64,000 nt of DNA from Streptomyces sp. 3214.6 (GTDB lineage Bacteria; Actinomycetota; Actinomycetes; Streptomycetales; Streptomycetaceae). Shown in pieces: positions 60,052-64,000 of this stretch. The notes under the pieces are model-generated. The model was not told the origin of the DNA and did no database searches. It saw nothing but the letters and a program-made list of their open reading frames with translations. The DNA is taken from positions 7,564,001 to 7,628,000 of the forward strand of contig NZ_LT670819.1 of assembly GCF_900129855.1 (NCBI RefSeq), written 5' to 3'. Position 1 is the first letter of the stretch. Each line of letters opens with the position of its first letter. Both the position numbers and the translations under genes were made by a program.

Positions 60052-61271
60052 ATGGCACGCGTGGGGGTGGCTGCGGAAGGCGGGCATGCCCGGTACACGT
60101 ACCGGCTGCGCGTGTCGTCCACCGCTTGCTCTGTCCTGGCGGCGGAGTGGGACCGGTGCCGCTGGGTGTGGAACGAATGTGTCGCGAAGTCCAGGGCCGT
60201 GCATCTGCACAACCAGGCGACCGGCGGGCAGGCCACGTGCGGGCCGGCGCAGCTCGACAGGATGCTGACCGAAGCCCGGAAGATGACGCCGTGGCTTCGT
60301 GAGGGCTCGTCGGTTGTCCAACAGCAGGTCATCCGTGACTTCGGCCGCTCCCGTGCCAAGGCGCGCAAGGACGTCCGCGAACGCCTGCCCATGACGCGCC
60401 GGGCGGGGATGCCGAAGTGGAAGACCAAACGGGAGGCACTGCCGTCCCTCGACTACACCCGGCGCGGGTTTGTCTGAAGGAGGGCCGTCTGCACCTGGCC
60501 GGGGGCGTCGTGGTGAGGGTGGTGTGGTCGCGGGAGCTGGCGGCTGAGCCGTCCTCGGTGAGTGTCTACCAGGACAGCCTGGGGCACTGGTACTGCTCCT
60601 TCGTCGTGCCCGCCCAGCTCCGGCCCCTGCCGGGGACCGGCCGGGTACTGGGTGTCGACTGGGGTGTGAAGGAGACCGCGACCACCACATCCGACGCGCA
60701 CGACCTGCCGCACAGCGGGCACGGCAGGAAGGCTGAGGCGAAGCTGGCCCGGTACGACCGGATGATGGCCCGCCGCAAGCCGAAGAAGGGACAGCCCGGA
60801 TCGAAGGGCTATCGCGAGGCGAAGAAACTGCGGGCGAAGGTGTACAAAAAGATTGCGAGGCAGCGTGCGGACACCGGCCGCAAGTGGGCCAAGAAGGTGG
60901 TCCGCGACCACGACGCCATCGCGGTGGAGGACTTCCGCCCGAAGTTCCTCGCCAAGACCACCATGGCCCGCAAGGCCGCTGACGCCGCCATCGGCGCCAC
61001 CAAAGCAGCCCTGATCGAGATGGGCCGCAAGCGCGGGCGGGACATCCGCCTCGTCCATCCCGCGCACACCACGATGGACTGCGCGCACTGCGATGCGAGA
61101 GCCAAGCATCGCCTGCCGCTCGGTGAGCGCACCTACATCTGCACCGCGTGCGGAAACGTGTCCCCACGGGACAAGAACTCCGCATGCGTGATGCTCGTCC
61201 GGGCTGGTCTCAACCCGGCTGGTGCCGATGGCGGAAGACCTCCTGGAGCGCTGCTCCAGGAGGCAGCCTGA
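60052..61271 (+). pseudogene. tnpB (OrfB) RNA-guided nuclease gene with a one-base frameshift
   Basis: The first 141 codons (60052-60477) give the N-terminal wedge/helical part, ending prematurely at DYTRRGFV. The rest continues in another frame from about 60474 to 61271 with RLHLAGG, the RuvC Asp in GVDWGVKET, the Glu in IAVEDFRPK, a CxxC...CxxC zinc finger (CAHC... CTAC) and the final Asp in SPRDKNSA. Restoring one base near 60474 (GGTTTGTCTG to GGTTTCGTCTG) would join the frames as GFRLKEGRLHL. All catalytic residues are kept, so inactivation is recent. Intact TnpB is an RNA-guided endonuclease using an RNA from the element's right end. Confidence 0.85.
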
Positions 61272-61312
61272 GCCAGGAATCCCCTCCCTTCAGGGAGGGG
61301 AGGATTCAATAG
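61150..61312 (+). ncRNA. Predicted omega/reRNA region at the 3' end of tnpB
   Basis: In related elements the guide RNA spans the 3' end of tnpB and the right end, with its guide reading into flanking DNA. Here that region contains the perfect hairpin at 61281-61300 before the element's end, after which the guide would copy the start of the amidohydrolase gene. Predicted by position only. Confidence 0.35.
61281..61300. other. Right-end hairpin of the IS605-type element
   Basis: CCCCTCCC-TTCA-GGGAGGGG is a perfect 8-bp stem with a 4-nt loop, typical of an IS605 right end. It lies 23 bp before the amidohydrolase start and could also act as a terminator. Confidence 0.75.
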
Positions 61313-61322
61313 GGTGCTGTAC

Positions 61323-62420
61323 ATGAGCGATCGCGCGGTGCTGCACGTGAAGGGCCGAGTCCTCGTCGGCCGGGACGAGGACCAGGTCCGGGACGAGGTG
61401 TGGGTGGTCGGCGGCCGGATCTCATACGACCGTCCCGCCGGCGCCCGCGACATCCGCACCGTCGAGGGCTGGGCGCTGCCCGGTCTCGTCGACGCGCACT
61501 GCCATGTGGGCCTGGGCTCGCACGGGCCGGTCGAGCCGGACGTCGCCGAGAAGCAGGCGCTGACCGACCGCGAGGCGGGCACCCTGCTGATCCGTGACGC
61601 CGGCTCGCCCTCCGACACCCGCTGGGTCGACGACCGCGAGGACCTCCCGAAGATCGTCCGGGCGGGCCGGCACATCGCCCGCACCCGCCGCTACATCCGC
61701 GGCTACGCCCACGAGATCGAGCCCGACGACCTGGTCGCGTACGTCGCCCAGGAGGCCCGGCGCGGCGACGGCTGGGTCAAACTGGTCGGCGACTGGATCG
61801 ACCGTGAGGTGGGCGACCTCGCCCCCAGCTGGCCCCGGGACGCGGTCGGGGCGGCCATCGCCGAGGCCCATCGGCTGGGCGCGCGGGTCACGGCGCACTG
61901 CTTCGCCGAGAGCTCGCTGCGCGACCTGGTCGAGTCGGGCATCGACTGCATCGAGCACGCGACGGGCCTCACACAGGAGCTGATCCCGCTGTTCGTGGAG
62001 CGCGGCGTGGCGATCGTCCCCACGCTCGTGAACATCGCGACGTTCCCGCAGCTCGCGGCCGGCGGCGAGGCCAAGTTCCCGCGTTGGGCGGCCCATCTGC
62101 GCGGCCTCCACGAACGCCGCTACGACACCGTGCGCGACGCCTACGACGCCGGCATCCCGGTCTTCGTCGGCACGGACGCCGGCGGCACCCTGCCGCACGG
62201 TCTGGTGGCCGCGGAGGTCGCCGAACTGGTCACGGCGGGCATCCCGCCGATCCAGGCGCTCTCGGCGACGACCTGGGGCGCACGCGCGTGGCTCGGACGC
62301 CCCGGCCTGGACGAGGGCGCCCCCGCGGACCTCGTCGTCTACGACACGGACCCGCGCGCGGACGTACGGGTGCTGGCGGCGCCGCGCCGGGTGGTGCTGA
62401 ACGGGACGGTGGTGAGCTGA
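61323..62420 (+). CDS. Amidohydrolase family protein (imidazolonepropionase/prolidase-like)
   Basis: This 365-residue TIM-barrel metal hydrolase has HxH in DAHCHVGLG near residue 58, a candidate bridging Lys in GWVKLVGDW near 155, the two His residues in VTAHCFAE and IEHATGL, and the Asp in VGTDAGGTL. The substrate is unknown; relatives hydrolyse amides or dipeptides. The ATG at 61323 is about 11 bp after the IS605-type element, so the native promoter and upstream sequence are displaced. Whether it is still expressed depends on a promoter in or beyond the element. Confidence 0.87.
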   Translation: MSDRAVLHVKGRVLVGRDEDQVRDEVWVVGGRISYDRPAGARDIRTVEGWALPGLVDAHCHVGLGSHGPVEPDVAEKQALTDREAGTLLIRDAGSPSDTRWVDDREDLPKIVRAGRHIARTRRYIRGYAHEIEPDDLVAYVAQEARRGDGWVKLVGDWIDREVGDLAPSWPRDAVGAAIAEAHRLGARVTAHCFAESSLRDLVESGIDCIEHATGLTQELIPLFVERGVAIVPTLVNIATFPQLAAGGEAKFPRWAAHLRGLHERRYDTVRDAYDAGIPVFVGTDAGGTLPHGLVAAEVAELVTAGIPPIQALSATTWGARAWLGRPGLDEGAPADLVVYDTDPRADVRVLAAPRRVVLNGTVVS

Positions 62421-62641
62421 GCGCGGCGCGTGGCACGACAGGGACGTGAGGGGGAGTGCGCGGGGCGAGGGGAGTGAGGGGGGCGTCGCGCGAGGGGTTG
62501 TGGAGAACGTACGTGCCGATGGATTCGAAGATGTGCACGGAAAACTCACGTTGGAGTGAACTCGCGTCAGCCCGCTGACCGTTCACCCTTCGTACGTAAT
62601 TCTTGCGGGGTCCCGAAGCGTCTCTTCTGGGGGTCCCACCC
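62421..62641. other. Intergenic region upstream of the wall-anchored protein
   Basis: These 221 bp contain the promoter of the next gene, not clearly defined, and two ACGTAC motifs (near 62510 and 62591). No gene or structured element is convincing. Confidence 0.5.
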
Positions 62642-63649
<1,008 letters not shown>

Positions 63650-63703
63650 CCGGACGGGCGGGGGCACGGACACGGACGTCCCCCCGGTGCCCGCGCCCCG
63701 CCC

Positions 63704-64000
63704 TCATTCCCGGGTCAGTGCCAGCGCCTGGTCCAGTGCCTGGAGGAAACGGTTCACCGTCGCCCGGTCCCGTACCGCGAGACGCAGCCACCGCGCGTCC
63801 AGCCCCGGGAAGGTGTCCCCGCGCCGGACCGCGAACCCCAGGGTGCGCAGCCGCCCGCGGACGGCGGCGGCCCGGGGCAGTCGTACGAGGACGAAGGGAC
63901 CGTCTGCGGGCCCCACGACGCTCACCCCGTCGGCGGCGAACTCCTCCAGTCCGGCGACGAGATGGGCGCGGTCCGCGGCGATGCGATGCGCGGCGTGCGC
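63704..64000 (-). CDS. CobC-like PLP-dependent protein, C-terminal end
   Basis: The last 98 residues of a class I aminotransferase-fold protein of the Rv2231c/CobC type, linked to cobalamin biosynthesis. PFVLVRLPRAAAVRGRLRTLGFAVRRGDTFPGL and WLRLAVRDRATVNRF match its C-terminal domain. The frame is open to the window edge, so the start is beyond 64000. It is convergent with the wall-protein gene. Confidence 0.8.
   Translation of the reverse strand, partial: AHAAHRIAADRAHLVAGLEEFAADGVSVVGPADGPFVLVRLPRAAAVRGRLRTLGFAVRRGDTFPGLDARWLRLAVRDRATVNRFLQALDQALALTRE

Larger units (their letters stand above)
59795..61312 (+). mobile_element. IS605-type element carrying only tnpB (IS1341-like)
   Basis: Between the ABC operon and the amidohydrolase lies a tnpB gene flanked by subterminal hairpins, as in IS200/IS605 elements, which transpose as single strands and lack inverted repeats. 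The left hairpin is GGCG-TTCA-CGCC (59807-59818, extendable to 59803-59822 with one mismatch) and the right is CCCCTCCC-TTCA-GGGAGGGG (61281-61300); both have a TTCA loop. Similar GGAGGAATC/GGAGGATTC stretches flank them. No tnpA is present, so it would need one in trans. The exact ends are approximate. The 59823-60051 portion contains no other gene. Confidence 0.8.

Noticed and set aside
60420..60480. Programmed -1 frameshift in tnpB at the GGGTTTG heptamer
   Set aside because: The heptamer is not in the phase needed for slippage in the upstream frame, and restoring one base gives a seamless protein. A mutation is the simpler explanation.

Overview
The window is high-GC actinobacterial DNA and almost certainly comes from a Streptomyces chromosome. 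The evidence is a very strong G/C third-position bias, dense use of ATGA/GTGA start-stop overlaps, many GTG starts, twin-arginine secretion signals, an ectABCD ectoine operon, a sortase-type LAQTG wall protein, a SigE-family ECF sigma factor and dispersed intergenic repeats of a kind common in streptomycetes. I see no rRNA, tRNA or CRISPR array.

Layout. 1-5.5 kb: end of a secreted PhoX/DUF839 protein, a remnant of a TROVE (Ro60-like) gene, a drug-exporter MFS gene divergent from its TetR regulator across a large inverted repeat, and a two-domain TerD protein. 5.5-10.5 kb: a polyol-type operon (DeoR regulator, binding lipoprotein, two permeases, zinc alcohol dehydrogenase). 10.8-14 kb: uronate dehydrogenase (udh) divergent from 5-dehydro-4-deoxyglucarate dehydratase (kdgD) and a translationally coupled gene of unknown function. 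14-16.7 kb: MFS exporter, TIGR03086 protein, metallo-beta-lactamase-fold protein.

16.9-41.2 kb is the core of the window, a pectin and arabinan utilisation locus. It carries a GntR regulator, a DHDPS-family lyase, an IlvD/Edd sugar-acid dehydratase, sugar ABC permeases with a distant binding protein, a Gfo/Idh/MocA oxidoreductase, a DUF6807 protein and an intracellular GH43. It also carries a secreted arsenal: PL1 pectate lyases, two pectinesterases (CE8), a rhamnogalacturonan acetylesterase, two PL9 lyases, a secreted GH43 and a PL4 rhamnogalacturonan lyase. One PL1 gene and one esterase gene have lost their catalytic cores by internal deletion.

41.3-46 kb: ECF sigma factor with a membrane partner, AzgA-type purine permease, class B penicillin-binding protein. 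46-48.5 kb: an IclR regulator divergent from a 2-oxoglutarate-semialdehyde dehydrogenase. 48.6-55.9 kb: small enzymes and ectABCD. 56-59.8 kb: an aminotransferase divergent from an amino-acid ABC transporter. 59.8-61.3 kb: a frameshifted IS605-type tnpB element. 61.3-64 kb: amidohydrolase, LAQTG wall-anchored protein and the end of a CobC-like gene.

How the parts fit. Secreted enzymes de-esterify and cleave pectin and arabinan, and an ABC importer takes up the products. Galacturonate is oxidised by Udh, and its aldarate goes through KdgD to 2-oxoglutarate semialdehyde. An arabinonate-type dehydratase plus a DHDPS-family enzyme could deliver pentoses to the same semialdehyde, which the dehydrogenase at 47-48.5 kb converts to 2-oxoglutarate. 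A similar 16-bp half-palindromic motif near kdgD, udh and the IclR/dehydrogenase pair suggests one regulator joins genes 35 kb apart.
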